Assembly: GCF_043769475.1 (NCBI RefSeq)
Contig: NZ_CP171729.1
Coordinates: 4,340,001 to 4,404,000, forward strand
DNA: 64,000 bases
DNA from: Allomesorhizobium sp043769475
GTDB lineage: Bacteria; Pseudomonadota; Alphaproteobacteria; Rhizobiales; Rhizobiaceae
Direction of reading: 5' to 3'
Positions 50,880-61,807 of this stretch are shown here, one piece after another (position 1 is the stretch's first letter; every line of letters starts with the position of its first letter). A program made the translations under genes and the position numbers. The notes below the pieces were generated by a model. The model was not told the DNA's origin, made no database searches, and saw nothing but the letters and a program-made list of their open reading frames with translations.

Positions 50880-52162
50880 TGGCGGTGGAGGTCGTCACAT
50901 TCGGCTGCCGGCTGAACACTTACGAATCCGAGGTGATGCGCCGGGAGGCGAACGCCGCCGGCCTTGGCGAACTGAAGAACGGCGCGGTGATCTTCAACAC
51001 CTGCGCCGTCACCGCCGAGGCGGTGCGCCAGGCCAAACAGTCTATCCGCAAGGCGCGGCGCGAGAATCCGCAAGCCCGCATCATCGTCACGGGCTGCGCC
51101 GCCCAGACCGACCCGACGGCGTTCGCCGCCATGGGCGAAGTCGATCTGGTCCTCGGCAACGAAGAGAAGCTCAAGGCGCACAATTACCGCGCTTTGCCGG
51201 ATTTCGGCGTCAACGACACCGAAAAGGCCCGCGTCAACAACATCATGTCGGTGACTGAGACCGCAGGCCACATGGTCGACGCGATCGAGGGCCGGGCTCG
51301 CGCCTTCGTGCAGGTGCAAAACGGCTGCGACCATCGCTGTACCTTCTGTATCATCCCCTATGGCCGCGGCAATTCGCGCTCTGTGCCGATGGGCGCAGTG
51401 GTCGAGCAGGTGAAGCGACTGGTCGGCAATGGTTATGCCGAGGTGGTGCTGACCGGCGTCGACATGACCAGTTTTGGCGCCGACCTGCCGGGTACGCCGA
51501 AGCTCGGCAGGCTGGTCAAGACGATCCTGCGTCAGGAGCCGGATCTCCGGCGTCTACGCCTGTCCTCGATCGATTCAATCGAGGCCGACGGCGATCTGCT
51601 CGAGGCCATTGCGACCGAGAACCGGCTGATGCCACATCTGCATTTGTCGCTGCAGTCGGGCGACGACATGATCCTGAAGCGCATGAAGCGCCGCCACCTT
51701 CGTGACGATTCGATCCGCTTCTGCGAGGATGTGCGGCGGCTGCGCCCGGACATCGTGTTCGGGGCCGATATCATCGCCGGCTTCCCGACCGAAACCGAGA
51801 AGATGTTCGAGAATTCCGAGAAGATCGTCGAGGAGTGCGGGCTGACGCATCTTCACGTTTTCCCGTTTTCGCCGCGCGAAGGAACGCCGGCCGCGCGCAT
51901 GCCGCAGGTGGATGGCGGAGCGATCAAGCGACGGGCCGCACGCTTGCGCGCCGCGGGCGAAGCGGCCTACCGCCGGCATCTCGACAGGCTGGCGGGCTCG
52001 CGCCAGTCAATCCTGATCGAGCGCGGCGGGCTTGGCCGCACGGAAGGTTTCACGCTGGCTGCGATCGAAGGCGGCGCGCCGGGAGAGATCGTCGAAGCGA
52101 TCGTCACCGGCCATGACGGTGCGCGCTTGATCGCCTCGCCGCTTGCCCGGCAAGCCGCATAG
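50879..52162 (+). CDS. mtaB: tRNA threonylcarbamoyladenosine methylthiotransferase MtaB
   Basis: A 427-residue radical-SAM methylthiotransferase making ms2t6A37 in tRNA. N-terminal cluster ligands are Cys10, Cys42 and Cys73; the radical SAM cluster is C-x3-C-x2-C at 150, 154 and 157 (GCDHRCTFC). A C-terminal TRAM-like domain ends the protein. The start overlaps the dapF stop, and ftsY follows 12 bp later, so it is part of dapF-mtaB-ftsY-yciB. Confidence 0.95.
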   Translation: MAVEVVTFGCRLNTYESEVMRREANAAGLGELKNGAVIFNTCAVTAEAVRQAKQSIRKARRENPQARIIVTGCAAQTDPTAFAAMGEVDLVLGNEEKLKAHNYRALPDFGVNDTEKARVNNIMSVTETAGHMVDAIEGRARAFVQVQNGCDHRCTFCIIPYGRGNSRSVPMGAVVEQVKRLVGNGYAEVVLTGVDMTSFGADLPGTPKLGRLVKTILRQEPDLRRLRLSSIDSIEADGDLLEAIATENRLMPHLHLSLQSGDDMILKRMKRRHLRDDSIRFCEDVRRLRPDIVFGADIIAGFPTETEKMFENSEKIVEECGLTHLHVFPFSPREGTPAARMPQVDGGAIKRRAARLRAAGEAAYRRHLDRLAGSRQSILIERGGLGRTEGFTLAAIEGGAPGEIVEAIVTGHDGARLIASPLARQAA

Positions 52163-52174
52163 ACGGACAGACGC

Positions 52175-53830
52175 ATGGCATTTGGGTTCATCAAGAAAGT
52201 TTTTTCCTTCGGCAAGAAGGAGGTCGTGGAGGAGCGACCGGCTGAAGACGCGCCTTTGCCGCCGATCGACTGGAAATCGCTCGAGAGCCTAAAGGAAGGG
52301 GAAGAGAGTGTATCTTCGGCCCCTCCGGAAACGCCGGTCCCCCAGCCCACACCGGAAGAGCCCACTCCCCCACCTACGCCGGAAAAGCCCGCTCCTGCGC
52401 CGACACCGGAAGAGCCTACACCGCCGGTGAAGCCGGAGGAACCTGCTCCCCAGCCGACACCTGCCGAGCCGGAGCCGGCCCCGACGCCTGCTCCTCCGCC
52501 TGCACCCCAGCCCGTCCCTCCACCTGAACCTCAGCCCGTCCCTCCGCCTGCGCCTCAGCCGGTAGAGCCAGAGCCTGCGCCTGTGGAGATTCCGCCGCCG
52601 GCCGAACCGGTGCACGAGCCGTCCGTGCCGCCGGAAATACCAGTACAGCCGCCGGAAACCCCGGGCACGCCGCCGCCCGAGGTGCCTGCGCAGCCCACGC
52701 CTGTCGAAATTCCGGTCCCGTCGCAACCCACCGAACTGCCCCCGGCCGAAAGCCTGCCGCCGATCCGTCAGCCGTCGCCTGTCGAAACGGAGCCGGTGCT
52801 AACCGAGATCGCGCCGGAACTCGAAGCCGCACCCCAACCCGCCGCCGGCAAGGTCGTGGTGGCGAGGAAGGTCGAGCAGAAAGCCGCGCCCGCGGCGCCC
52901 CAGCCCGTGGCGAAGCTGAACTGGTTCCAGCGCCTGAAGACCGGATTGTCGCGCTCGTCGCGGGAACTCGGCGACAACATCTCCGGCGTGTTTACCAAGG
53001 GCCGACTGACCGAGGATATCGTCGATGACCTGGAGGAGGTGCTGATACGCGCCGACCTCGGCATGGAGACGGCGATCCGCATCACCGATGCGCTGTCTTC
53101 CGGACGTTATGGACGCCAGACGACCGAGGCCGATGTGCGCCAGGTCATGGCGCAGGAGGTCGAAAAAGTCCTGACGCCTGTCGCCATGCCGCTCGAACTT
53201 GATCTGTCGCACAAGCCGCATGTCATCCTGGTTGTCGGCGTCAATGGCACGGGGAAAACCACGACCATCGGCAAGCTGGCGGCCAAGCTTACCGCCGGTG
53301 GCCTGTCGGTGATGCTGGCGGCCGGCGACACGTTCCGCGCCGCGGCGATCGAGCAGCTGAAAATCTGGGGCGAGCGCACCAACTCGCCGGTCGTCGCCTC
53401 GAAGCTCGGCGCGGATGCGGCCGGTCTTGCCTGGGACGCCTATGAGAAGGCCAAGGCGGCCGGCTCCGACGTGCTGATCATCGACACCGCCGGACGGCTG
53501 CAGAACAGGACCGAGCTGATGGCCGAGCTCGAAAAGATCGTCCGCGTGCTCGGCAAGCACGATGCGGAAGCGCCGCACACCGTGCTGCAGACGGTCGATG
53601 CCACCACCGGCCAGAATGCGCTCAACCAGGTCGAGATCTTCCGCAACGTCGCCGGCGTCAACGGGCTGGTGATGACAAAGCTGGACGGCACGGCGCGCGG
53701 CGGCATACTTGTCGCCATCGCGGCAAAGCACAAACTGCCGGTCTATTTCATCGGCGTCGGCGAGCAGGTCGACGACCTCGAACCATTTTCCGCAGGCGAT
53801 TTCGCCAAGGCGATCGCCGGAGTAGCGTAA
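52175..53830 (+). CDS. ftsY: Signal recognition particle receptor FtsY
   Basis: A 551-residue FtsY. The GTPase NG domain (about 250-551) has the P-loop VGVNGTGKTTTIGKLA near residue 355, DTFRAAAIEQL, DTAGRLQNR and the TKLDGTARGG motif. It receives SRP-ribosome complexes at the membrane. The N-terminal A region is unusually long and Pro/Glu-rich: residues about 50-225 are mostly PxPE/PAPQP-type repeats, with only short basic ends. This is longer than the acidic domain of E. coli FtsY in character and composition. Confidence 0.97.
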   Translation: MAFGFIKKVFSFGKKEVVEERPAEDAPLPPIDWKSLESLKEGEESVSSAPPETPVPQPTPEEPTPPPTPEKPAPAPTPEEPTPPVKPEEPAPQPTPAEPEPAPTPAPPPAPQPVPPPEPQPVPPPAPQPVEPEPAPVEIPPPAEPVHEPSVPPEIPVQPPETPGTPPPEVPAQPTPVEIPVPSQPTELPPAESLPPIRQPSPVETEPVLTEIAPELEAAPQPAAGKVVVARKVEQKAAPAAPQPVAKLNWFQRLKTGLSRSSRELGDNISGVFTKGRLTEDIVDDLEEVLIRADLGMETAIRITDALSSGRYGRQTTEADVRQVMAQEVEKVLTPVAMPLELDLSHKPHVILVVGVNGTGKTTTIGKLAAKLTAGGLSVMLAAGDTFRAAAIEQLKIWGERTNSPVVASKLGADAAGLAWDAYEKAKAAGSDVLIIDTAGRLQNRTELMAELEKIVRVLGKHDAEAPHTVLQTVDATTGQNALNQVEIFRNVAGVNGLVMTKLDGTARGGILVAIAAKHKLPVYFIGVGEQVDDLEPFSAGDFAKAIAGVA

Positions 53831-53887
53831 GGCATGGCACGAAAAGTTGCAGACTTTTCCGGAAAGACCATGCTTAAGAAGGACGCC

Positions 53888-54535
53888 ATGAACGAACCCA
53901 TCCTCGAACGCGACCCGTCGGACCCGAAGAAGAAGGAGATAAATCCTCTCCTCAAGCTGGCGCTGGAGCTGGGCCCGCTGATGGTGTTCTTCTTCGCCAA
54001 TGCGCGCGGCGCATGGCTGGTCGAGAGCTATCCCGTCCTGGGCAATTTCGGTGGACCGATCTTCCTGGCCACCGGCCTGTTCATGATCGCCACCGCGGTC
54101 GCGCTCGCCGTCTCGTGGCTGCTTACCCGGACGCTGCCGATCATGCCGCTGGTTTCGGGCGTGGTGGTGTTCGTGTTCGGCGCGCTGACGCTTTATCTTC
54201 AGGACGACATCTTCATCAAGATGAAGCCGACCATCGTCAATTCGCTGTTCGGGCTGACGCTGCTTGGCGGGCTCTGGTTCGGCAAGTCGCTGCTCGGCTA
54301 TGTGTTCGACAGCGCCTTCAGCCTCGACGCCGAAGGCTGGCGCAAGCTCACCTTCCGCTGGGGGCTGTTTTTCCTGTTCCTGGCCCTTGTCAACGAGATC
54401 GTCTGGCGCTCGTTTTCGACTGACGCCTGGGTGGCGTTCAAGGTCTGGGGCATCATGCCGATTACGCTGGTCTTCACGTTCAGCCAGATGCCGCTGATTA
54501 TGCGCCATTCACTGGACGAGCGGGTCAAGCGATAG
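53888..54535 (+). CDS. yciB: Septation protein A / inner-membrane protein YciB
   Basis: A 215-residue membrane protein with five hydrophobic helices. The opening NPLLKLALELGPLMVFFFANARGAW is the IspA/YciB signature, and the middle PTIVNSLFGLTLLGGLWFGKSLL is also typical. It has roles in septation and membrane integrity. ATG 53888 follows AAGGA by five bases; starts at 53834 and 53870 are in frame with weaker support. Last of the dapF run. Confidence 0.93.
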   Translation: MNEPILERDPSDPKKKEINPLLKLALELGPLMVFFFANARGAWLVESYPVLGNFGGPIFLATGLFMIATAVALAVSWLLTRTLPIMPLVSGVVVFVFGALTLYLQDDIFIKMKPTIVNSLFGLTLLGGLWFGKSLLGYVFDSAFSLDAEGWRKLTFRWGLFFLFLALVNEIVWRSFSTDAWVAFKVWGIMPITLVFTFSQMPLIMRHSLDERVKR

Positions 54536-54556
54536 TTTTTACGGGGAGGGGGAAGC

Positions 54557-55171
54557 ATGCAGTTCATCGAGAACCGTGAGGAACTGCGCGCGCTCTACAA
54601 AAGTCCTGGCGACGGCGCCGTGCGCAAGGAACTGCCGCGGCTCGACGGTCATTGCCGGAGCTTCATCGCCAAAAGCCCATTCGTGCTGATCGGCTCGTCG
54701 GACGGCAACGGTAATGCCGACGTGACGCCGAAAGGCGATCGGCCGGGATTCGCCGCCATTCTTGACAACAACAACATCGCCATCCCCGACCGCCCCGGCA
54801 ACAACCGCCTAGACACGCTGGAGAACATTGTCGTCAATCCGGCAGTCGGCCTGCTGTTTCTCATCCCGGGCATGAACGAGACGCTGCGCATCAACGGCCA
54901 CGCCCGCATCACCGCAGACGCCGCCTTGCGCGAAAGCCTGGCCGTGGATGGCAAGCTCCCTGTCAGCGTCACGGTGGTTTCGGTGAAGGCGGCCTACATG
55001 CACTGCGCCAAGGCCTTCATGCGCTCCGACCTGTGGAAGCCGGAAAGCTGGCTAGACCGCGCGACACTGCCCACGCTCGGCGAAATACTGCGCGACCAGC
55101 TGGCGCTCGCTCAATCGGCCGAGGCCACTGATAAATGGCTGGACGAGGGCTACCAAAAGACGATGTGGTGA
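54557..55171 (+). CDS. FMN-dependent PPOX-type flavoprotein (MSMEG_1061 family)
   Basis: A 204-residue split-barrel flavoprotein related to pyridoxamine 5'-phosphate oxidase. FMN-type motifs are VLIGSSDGNGNADVTPKGDRPG, DRPGNNRLDTLENIVVNPAVGLLFLIPG, and the C-terminal YMHCAKAFMRSDLW, which mark the MSMEG_1061 group. The start ATG 54557 follows GGGAGGGGG. It is 21 bp beyond yciB. Confidence 0.9.
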   Translation: MQFIENREELRALYKSPGDGAVRKELPRLDGHCRSFIAKSPFVLIGSSDGNGNADVTPKGDRPGFAAILDNNNIAIPDRPGNNRLDTLENIVVNPAVGLLFLIPGMNETLRINGHARITADAALRESLAVDGKLPVSVTVVSVKAAYMHCAKAFMRSDLWKPESWLDRATLPTLGEILRDQLALAQSAEATDKWLDEGYQKTMW

Positions 55172-55245
55172 TAGCCCCGCTTTCCTTTCGGAAGATCGAC
55201 GACCAGCGCATAGCACAACACTAAGCCATGCAATAAACGCAATGC

Positions 55246-55274
55246 TGCAATGCAGCACACTATGTTGCATTGCA
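55246..55274. promoter_or_regulatory. Inverted repeat upstream of the DUF1127 gene
   Basis: TGCAATGCA (55246-55254) and TGCATTGCA (55266-55274) are exact inverted arms around 11 bases. The surrounding 55225-55275 contains several more TGCAAT/GCAATGC units. It is 80 bp upstream of the DUF1127 start. Operator role is inferred. Confidence 0.4.
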
Positions 55275-55353
55275 CACTAACCGTGACAATCTATGGGCAT
55301 CGGGAGGAACAACCAACGTCGCTGAATGCGACGCATTTAGTGGGGCCCTCACC

Positions 55354-55521
55354 ATGATCTTTTCAAGCATCGTTGCTCGTACCAAAGACCGCATCGCCAA
55401 GCGCAGTCGTTACACCCGCCTCGTGGCGGAGATCGAAAGCCTGTCGTCCCGCGACCTCGCCGACATCAACGGCAATCGCGGCGAAATGCTTCGGCACGCT
55501 TACCTGGAAGTCTACGGCTGA
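55354..55521 (+). CDS. DUF1127-family small protein
   Basis: A 55-residue basic protein. The C-terminal half RYTRLVAEIESLSSRDLADI followed by NGNRGEMLRHAYLEVYG is the DUF1127 pattern. Some members bind RNA or control phosphate or carbon pathways through the C-terminal Arg region; most are uncharacterised. Start ATG 55354 is preferred over 55270 because the frame between is atypical. Confidence 0.85.
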   Translation: MIFSSIVARTKDRIAKRSRYTRLVAEIESLSSRDLADINGNRGEMLRHAYLEVYG

Positions 55522-55534
55522 CACACCAGCGACT

Positions 55535-56629
55535 CTATCCGAGCCACTCTATCCAGCGGCCATGATAGTCGCATCTGGCGAGACGCCGAGTCTCGCCACC
55601 CGGCCACAGCGTCAGGCTCAGCGTCGCATGCTTGTCGGTGGTCGACAGCGGCTCCATCCTGAGCCAGGCGATCGGCGCATCCGCAGTGGCGGCCACCCCA
55701 GCGCTTTGCAGGTCGGCTGAGATCGAGGTCTTCGTAGCTTCGGGCAGGTATTGCCACATGATCGAATGGAACAGCACGTATGCCGCGCCGCTCTGCCGTG
55801 AGGCCAGACTTTGCCGCACGAAGGCTGCGGCATCGGCCTTCATCAGCTTGAACGGCTGCATGACTGCGAGGCTCAGCGCTGCGTCGAGCCGCTGGAGCCG
55901 CATCGCCTGGTCCGCCCAGATATAGGATTTCAGCCTCAGCCGATCCTCGGCGGTTGCAACATCGACCGGAGCGATGTCCGAACCGGCGCGCTCCACGATT
56001 TCAAGTTGGCCATGGACGGGAACAGGATTTCCCCGGACTTCCGGCGCGAGGCGCACCGGCGAAGCTGCATCGCCCCATTCCGCGTCACCGTACCGATAGT
56101 GAAACCTGTCAAACAAAAGATTGAGCCCTGCGCTTGATCCGATCTCGTGCAGCATGAGCGGCAGCGCTGTCTTACCTGCGATGGTCAAAAATCCCGGCAG
56201 CAGCATCGCCGATCGGGCGATCTCGTTCGTCTGCGGCGCGCTGTCGAGCGATGCGAGCAGTTCGAGATCGTGCCGGCCGATCGCTTCCTGCAGCACCTTG
56301 CGAAGCTCCGTCTCGGTCGCCGAGCGCGGCGGATAGACTGCGGCGAGCGAGGCGGCGTTGCCAGCCAGCACCAGCGCATGCAGCGCACCGCAAAAACGCA
56401 GCGCCAGCGCGTCTTCGCGGGTGTTGCCGGCCCAATGCAGGACTCGCCGCCCAGTTTGCGTCGTCTCGTCGAGGCTGTCCGCCACCGCCCGGCACAGCCG
56501 GGCCGTAAAGGGAGAGTCGAGCGCTTCGCAGGACGCAGCCTGATGGACGAAGTGCTGGCGGATAATGGAAGAATCGGGTGGAAGAATGCGCTCGCCGTTC
56601 ATGCCGGCGAGGATAGTATGGCGGCGCAT
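55535..56629 (-). CDS. DUF2332-family protein
   Basis: A 364-residue protein of the DUF2332 family, seen in rhizobia and actinobacteria, function unknown. Motifs are HFVHQAASCEALDSPFTARLC near the start, LHEIGSSAGLNLLFDRFHYR in the middle, and a C-terminal beta-rich part ending GRWIEWLG. The middle motif resembles a methyltransferase-type glycine loop. Its ATG at 56629 is directly after the ccmG stop, so it is cotranscribed with the ccm genes. Confidence 0.87.
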   Translation of the reverse strand: MRRHTILAGMNGERILPPDSSIIRQHFVHQAASCEALDSPFTARLCRAVADSLDETTQTGRRVLHWAGNTREDALALRFCGALHALVLAGNAASLAAVYPPRSATETELRKVLQEAIGRHDLELLASLDSAPQTNEIARSAMLLPGFLTIAGKTALPLMLHEIGSSAGLNLLFDRFHYRYGDAEWGDAASPVRLAPEVRGNPVPVHGQLEIVERAGSDIAPVDVATAEDRLRLKSYIWADQAMRLQRLDAALSLAVMQPFKLMKADAAAFVRQSLASRQSGAAYVLFHSIMWQYLPEATKTSISADLQSAGVAATADAPIAWLRMEPLSTTDKHATLSLTLWPGGETRRLARCDYHGRWIEWLG

Positions 56630-57211
56630 CTATTGCGAGACGGCGAGCGCCTTCTCGATTTCCGGCAGAAGCGTGCGTTGGGTCGCATCCACCGTAAGCG
56701 GCCCAACATTCTTGAACAGTATCTTGCCGTCGCGGCCGACAAGGAAGGTTTCCGGCACGCCATAAACGCCCCAGTCGATCGCCGTGCGGCCGGCCTCGTC
56801 AATGCCGATCGCCATGAACGGGTTGCCGAGATCGCCGAGGAAGCGCCGCGCGTTTTCCGGCCGGTCCTTGTAATTCAGCCCGGCAATTTCGAAGCGCTTG
56901 TCCTGGGCCAGCGCCATCAACACCGGATGCTCCTCACGACAGGGAGCGCACCAGGACGCCCATATGTTCACCAGCGTGACCTTGCCTTTGAAATCCGCCG
57001 AATTGAGCCCCGGCAGATCGAGGCCGGACAGTGGAGGCAGACTGGTCTCGGGCGCCTGCTCGCCGAGCAACGCAGACGGCACGGTGGAAATATCGCGGCC
57101 CGACAGAAGCTGCGCCAGGAAAACGCCGGCTAGCGCCAGGAAAACAGCCAGCGGCAGGAACACGAACGGCTTGCTGACCGGACGCTTTTCCGGTTGGATT
57201 TCAGTCGTCAT
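56630..57211 (-). CDS. ccmG: Thiol:disulfide interchange protein CcmG (DsbE)
   Basis: A 193-residue thioredoxin-like protein with an N-terminal anchor (about 15-37) and a periplasmic redox site WCAPC (Cys88, Cys91). Other CcmG marks are LVNIWASWCAPC, GVPETFLVG and the cis-Pro. It reduces apocytochrome c haem-binding cysteines. Its ATG overlaps the ccmD stop (ATGA), and its stop is followed by DUF2332. Confidence 0.95.
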   Translation of the reverse strand: MTTEIQPEKRPVSKPFVFLPLAVFLALAGVFLAQLLSGRDISTVPSALLGEQAPETSLPPLSGLDLPGLNSADFKGKVTLVNIWASWCAPCREEHPVLMALAQDKRFEIAGLNYKDRPENARRFLGDLGNPFMAIGIDEAGRTAIDWGVYGVPETFLVGRDGKILFKNVGPLTVDATQRTLLPEIEKALAVSQ

Positions 57212-57378
57212 CCGGAACTCCCGCTGCGGTCGGAGCGGCGTCTTGCGCCGCTCGCCTCGAGTTCGGCCAGTTCGCGCCGCCGGGCGCGATGGTCGAGAAG
57301 GATCCACACCACAAGCCCGGCGATCGCCAGCGCCGAAATGGTATAGGCGGCCGCGACATAGAGCGCATGCGCCGTCAT
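57208..57378 (-). CDS. ccmD: Haem exporter protein CcmD
   Basis: A 56-residue single-helix protein: a short N-terminus, the helix HALYVAAAYTISALAIAGLV continuing VWILL, then a basic tail (DHRARRRELAELEASG). This is the CcmD pattern, which helps release holo-CcmE. It overlaps ccmG by four bases. The expected ccmC gene is missing from the space before it. Confidence 0.9.
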   Translation of the reverse strand: MTAHALYVAAAYTISALAIAGLVVWILLDHRARRRELAELEASGARRRSDRSGSSG

Positions 57379-57434
57379 GGCCGGGACTCCGTGGCCGGAC
57401 AGGTTTCACACGTGGTCGCCGTTGTCGTCTTCAT
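57375..57434 (-). other. 19-codon reading frame in the ccmB-ccmD gap (where ccmC is expected)
   Basis: The gap between ccmB (57515) and ccmD (57378) is only 136 bp. It holds ATG 57434 to TGA 57375, encoding 19 residues ending in TCETCPATESRP, whose stop overlaps the ccmD start. GGAG lies two bases before its ATG. It has no resemblance to CcmC. It may be a leader, a remnant or chance. Confidence 0.3.
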
Positions 57435-57514
57435 GGCTCCGTTACATAAACGCGCTGTCCTGCCTCCGCAATCACACGCCCGTGCGGCGGATTTGCGGTC
57501 GAGCGATCGTGATG

Positions 57515-58180
57515 TCAGTCGGCTCCCCAACGCAGCGCCAGCGCAGCCGCGACGGGCCCGAGCACAGCCAGAAAAAGGGTCAGAGCGCAGAGGATGAGAA
57601 AAGGCGGCAGGAACGGGTCGGGCTCGGCCACGGCGCCGTAGCTGGCCGAGACGCCGAAGATCAGCACGGGTATAGTCAGCGGCAGCACCAGCACCGAGAT
57701 CAGCAGGCCGCCGCGCGGCAGCGCAACCGCCACGGCCGCACCCGCCGCGCCGATGAAGGTGATCGCCGGCGTGCCGACCAAAAGCGTCAGCGCGGCAGCG
57801 CCTATCCCCGTCGGCGGCATGTTCATGAAAAGGCCGAGCAGCGGCGCGGCGACGACCAGCGGCAGCACGCTTGCCGTCCAGTGCGCCAGGCATTTGACGA
57901 ACACCGTCAGCGCCGGCATGTGCCGGTCCCCGGCCATGACGAGAAGGTCGAGCGAGCCGTCGTCGCGGTCGGACTGGAACAGACGGTCGAGGCCGAGCAG
58001 GCTAGCCAGCAGCGCGCCGATCCACAGAATCGCCGGGCCGATGCGCGCGAGCAGGTTGAGATCGGGGCCGACGCCGAAGGGGATGGTGGCGATCACGGCG
58101 AGGAAGAAGATGACGCCGGTCAACGCCCCGCCGCCGGCGCGGACGTGCAGCCTGATATCGCGCAGGTAGAGGGCTAGCAT
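57515..58180 (-). CDS. ccmB: Haem exporter protein CcmB
   Basis: A 221-residue membrane protein with six hydrophobic helices. CcmB marks include the LYLRDIRLHVRAGGGALTG start, LLGLDRLFQSDRDDGSLDLL and the P-rich AEPDPFLPPFLILCAL end. With CcmA and CcmC it forms the haem-handling ABC complex of System I. The ATG at 58180 is preferred over a GTG at 58192. The next gene leftward should be ccmC but is ccmD. Confidence 0.94.
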   Translation of the reverse strand: MLALYLRDIRLHVRAGGGALTGVIFFLAVIATIPFGVGPDLNLLARIGPAILWIGALLASLLGLDRLFQSDRDDGSLDLLVMAGDRHMPALTVFVKCLAHWTASVLPLVVAAPLLGLFMNMPPTGIGAAALTLLVGTPAITFIGAAGAAVAVALPRGGLLISVLVLPLTIPVLIFGVSASYGAVAEPDPFLPPFLILCALTLFLAVLGPVAAALALRWGAD

Positions 58181-58208
58181 CGGGCGGTGCACCGCGTTGG
58201 GACAACCA

Positions 58209-58817
58209 TCATACCGGCAGCCCCATCCTCAACTCCCGCGCCCCCTCCAGCCCGAGCGGCTGATGCGTTGCGGCAACGATGATCCCGCCATCGTCGAGAT
58301 GCGTCTTCGTCAAGGCTGCGAACTGCCCCTCCGACGCCTTGTCCAATCCAGCGGTCGGCTCGTCGAGCAGCCAGACGGGGCGGTAGCTGACGAGCAGCCT
58401 GGCGATAGACGCCCGCCGCCGCTGGCCGGTCGACAGATAGCCGAAGGGCAGATGGCCGATGTCGCCGAGGCCTACGATCTCCAGCGCCTCGCTGCATTCC
58501 AGGTGCGGTTCCCCCAGAAATTCCTGCCAGAAGCCGAGGTTCTCGGACACGGTCAGCGCAGTCTTCATCGCGTTTTCATGGCCGAGATAGTGGCTCGCCG
58601 CCGCGACCGTCGGAAAGGGCTCGCCGCCGCCCTCGATCCCGACTGTTCCGAGCGAAGCCGGGAGCAAGCCGGCCAGGACGCGCAGCAGCGTCGATTTCCC
58701 GGCGCCGTTCGGACCCGTCACGACGAGGCTCCCGCCGCTTTCGAGCGCAAACCCGACGCCGGAGAAAACTTGCTCGCCGCCGCGCTCGCCGCTCAGATTG
58801 TCGGCGATCAACCGCAT
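58209..58817 (-). CDS. ccmA: Haem exporter ATP-binding protein CcmA
   Basis: A 202-residue ABC ATPase. Walker A is GPNGAGKST (residues 35-43), signature LSTGQRRR, and Walker B WLLDEPTAGLD. Short length and the FALESGGSLVVTGPNG start fit CcmA. It powers release of haem from CcmC/CcmE. It is divergent from acnA, with an Irr-like box between. Confidence 0.95.
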   Translation of the reverse strand: MRLIADNLSGERGGEQVFSGVGFALESGGSLVVTGPNGAGKSTLLRVLAGLLPASLGTVGIEGGGEPFPTVAAASHYLGHENAMKTALTVSENLGFWQEFLGEPHLECSEALEIVGLGDIGHLPFGYLSTGQRRRASIARLLVSYRPVWLLDEPTAGLDKASEGQFAALTKTHLDDGGIIVAATHQPLGLEGARELRMGLPV

Positions 58818-58882
58818 CTGCCCCCGTCTCCGATTTGTTCGCCGCCGACCGTGTGCGCCGCAGCAAATTTGGCTATAGTCGG

Positions 58883-58899
58883 TCTAGAACTATTCTAGG
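58883..58899. promoter_or_regulatory. Putative Irr iron-control element (ICE)
   Basis: TCTAGAACTATTCTAGG is a 17-bp inverted repeat matching the rhizobial ICE consensus TTTAGAA-N3-TTCTAAA with three mismatches. It lies 66 bp upstream of ccmA and 201 bp upstream of the acnA start. Both encode haem/iron-related functions, typical Irr targets. Confidence 0.55.
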
Positions 58900-59099
58900 A
58901 AATTCTCTATACGCCGGACAACCATGCCAGCGGTCGGCCTGGGAACCGAATTTGCGCCGAACCAACGAACTCGCCGCCTTGAACGGCAGGACGCGGGGGA
59001 CGGACAGCGGAAATGACCGTACCCGCACCTTTGCGCGTGATTTGCATGCCACAGGAGTCCGTTCCCGTTCGGCTGAACAGACCAAGGATGGGATCGCAC

Positions 59100-61791
<2,692 letters not shown>

Positions 61792-61807
61792 TACCGCCTG
61801 AGCGCAT

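Noticed and set aside
52799..54508. 569-codon minus-strand frame opposite ftsY and yciB
   Set aside because: Runs antisense across two clear genes and has His/Arg/Gln-rich content.
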